A stretch of DNA of 64,000 nt from Butyricimonas faecihominis (GTDB lineage: Bacteria; Bacteroidota; Bacteroidia; Bacteroidales; Marinifilaceae), in contig NZ_AP028155.1 in assembly GCF_033096445.1 (NCBI RefSeq), forward strand, positions 1,741,880 to 1,805,879, in the 5' to 3' direction. The notes under the pieces were generated by a model. The model saw only the letters and a program-made list of their open reading frames with translations, was not told the origin of the DNA and searched no databases. Made by a program: the position numbers and the translations under genes. Below, piece after piece: positions 63,032 through 64,000 of this stretch (position 1 is the first letter of the stretch; each line of letters starts with the position of its first letter).

Positions 63032-64000
63032 TACTCTCTGACTTCTAAATTTTCGGCTACCTGAATTTTATTTAAAACCTCTTCCATATGATGTTCTACA
63101 CCTTCCTCTTCCATCTGGAAATCAATAGATTCATAGGTTGAATTTTTCGATTTAAACTCAGGAACAATACATTTCATTTGTTTCACCACGGCAAAATTAT
63201 CTTTTGTCTGCAAAGCTATATCAAGAGCCTTTATCGCATCCGTAACTTCACTATAATTATATTCACGTACTTTGGCAATCTTTATTCGTTCATGCACGGT
63301 CGGCAAAGTCGTCTCCTTCACGTTAAGCACCTCCTCGTACAATTTCTCTCCCGGTCTCAAACCGGTAAAGACGATATGAATATCTTTCCCAACTTCATAA
63401 CCAGAAAGTTTAATCATCTTACGAGCCAGATCGACAATCTTAACGCTCTTACCCATGTCAAAAACAAATATTTCACCGCCATTTCCCAACGCCCCCGCTT
63501 GCAAAACGAGCTGACATGCCTCGGGAATAGTCATGAAAAAACGAGTTATTTCCGGGTGAGTAACCGTTATCGGGCCACCCGCCTCTATCTGTTTCTTGAA
63601 ACGAGGGATCACCGAACCATTCGATCCCAAAACGTTCCCAAAACGAGTAGTAATAAAACGAGTATTCGCTATGCGATTCAATGATTGCGTGTAAATTTCC
63701 GCTATACGCTTACTTGCACCCATAACATTCGTCGGGTTCACCGCTTTATCGGTAGAGATCATCACGAAACGCTGGCAATCATATTTCACAGCACAATCGG
63801 CAACATTTTTCGTTCCGAAAATATTCGTTTTCACACCTTCAATCGGGTGTTTTTCCATCATGGGAACGTGCTTATAAGCAGCCGCATGATACACGATATT
63901 GGGATGATATGTTTTAAAGATTCCTTCCACCCGGCTCGCATCACGTACATCCCCGATCTCGATTTTATAATCCGTGAAACCACACTCTTCTTTCAGTTCC
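63031..64000 (-). CDS. NDP-sugar 4,6-dehydratase (CapD/PglF type), C-terminal part
   Basis: The minus-strand frame is open to the edge of the window, so the N terminus lies outside; a GTG at 63930 is internal and not the start. About 322 residues are visible: IGDVRDASR, VYHAAAYKHVPMMEKHPIEG, MISTDKAVNPTNVMGASKRI, TTRFGNVLGSNGSVIPRFKK and VFTGLRPGEKLYEEVL. It is closely similar to the C-terminal half of the complete CapD-type protein encoded at 35194 and has the same MGASK active-site pattern. It should make a 4-keto-6-deoxy UDP-HexNAc. It is translationally coupled to upxY, so expression of the antiterminator and of this enzyme is tied together. Confidence 0.9.
   Translation of the reverse strand, partial: ELKEECGFTDYKIEIGDVRDASRVEGIFKTYHPNIVYHAAAYKHVPMMEKHPIEGVKTNIFGTKNVADCAVKYDCQRFVMISTDKAVNPTNVMGASKRIAEIYTQSLNRIANTRFITTRFGNVLGSNGSVIPRFKKQIEAGGPITVTHPEITRFFMTIPEACQLVLQAGALGNGGEIFVFDMGKSVKIVDLARKMIKLSGYEVGKDIHIVFTGLRPGEKLYEEVLNVKETTLPTVHERIKIAKVREYNYSEVTDAIKALDIALQTKDNFAVVKQMKCIVPEFKSKNSTYESIDFQMEEEGVEHHMEEVLNKIQVAENLEVRE

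Overview
The window looks like a chromosome segment of a Bacteroidales bacterium (Bacteroidota). The evidence is a UpxY-type NusG-like antiterminator, SLBB/Wza and Wzz proteins of Bacteroidales type, promoters of the TTTG-N19-TAnnTTTG form, stray four-helix-bundle (S23/IVS-type) sequence, and an ABC-F ATPase of the Bacteroidetes type. A trimeric [FeFe]-hydrogenase would fit a fermentative gut anaerobe, perhaps of the Butyricimonas/Odoribacter kind, but the genus is a guess. No tRNA, rRNA, CRISPR array or complete insertion sequence was seen.

Bases 1-8834 (+ strand) hold redox genes. First come the end of an Fe-S hydrogenase-accessory protein, a DRTGG-like protein, a PHP-domain phosphoesterase and an unknown protein. 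After a gap with short repeats and a lone receiver protein comes a promoter-led operon: GHKL ATPase, 2Fe-2S protein, HydB (NuoF-like), HydA and HydC (NuoE-like), closed by a perfect 15-bp-stem terminator. This is the layout of an electron-bifurcating, NAD-linked [FeFe]-hydrogenase.

Bases 8932-12313 are a signalling island: two histidine kinases on the minus strand and a single-domain response regulator on the plus strand. The regulator opens a 20-kb exopolysaccharide operon (11948-31577, +). It contains a receiver-like/sugar-transferase fusion that starts the glycan, a short TolC-like protein, a Wzz-type protein with a degenerate kinase domain, an O-antigen polymerase/ligase, six glycosyltransferases, a Wzx flippase, an ATP-grasp protein, an acetyltransferase and two tandem membrane-anchored EEP-fold hydrolases. 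In the middle sits a ZorA/ZorB-like (MotA/MotB-type) proton-channel pair. No SLBB/Wza protein is seen in this operon. The motor pair inside a glycan operon is the most unusual feature of the window.

From 31581 to the end all intact genes lie on the minus strand and form a second, capsule/O-antigen-type locus. Read in transcription order it has: a CapD/PglF-type dehydratase (cut by the window edge) overlapping upxY; about 2.1 kb of gene wreckage (a frameshifted DUF4143 ATPase lacking its P-loop and a sulfatase remnant); an AT-rich, tightly overlapped cassette (wzz, wzx, GT2, wzy, three GT4); a 500-bp gap; a more GC-rich export/initiation block (epimerase, WecA-like, Wza, a second Wzz); an FAD/Fe-S oxidoreductase; and a nucleotide-sugar block (WlbA, WbuC, TviB-like dehydrogenase, all four dTDP-rhamnose genes, a second CapD, an ABC-F ATPase and a UDP-xylose synthase). 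The two glycan loci end tail to tail with 3 bp between stop codons.

Small repeats matter for annotation here. A/T-rich 7- and 14-bp tandem words lie in several gaps and create false N-terminal extensions of rfbC and rfbD. A family built from the word AACTTGTAACCTG flanks a dead four-helix-bundle gene between rfbB and rfbA and recurs without a gene after the hydrogenase operon.
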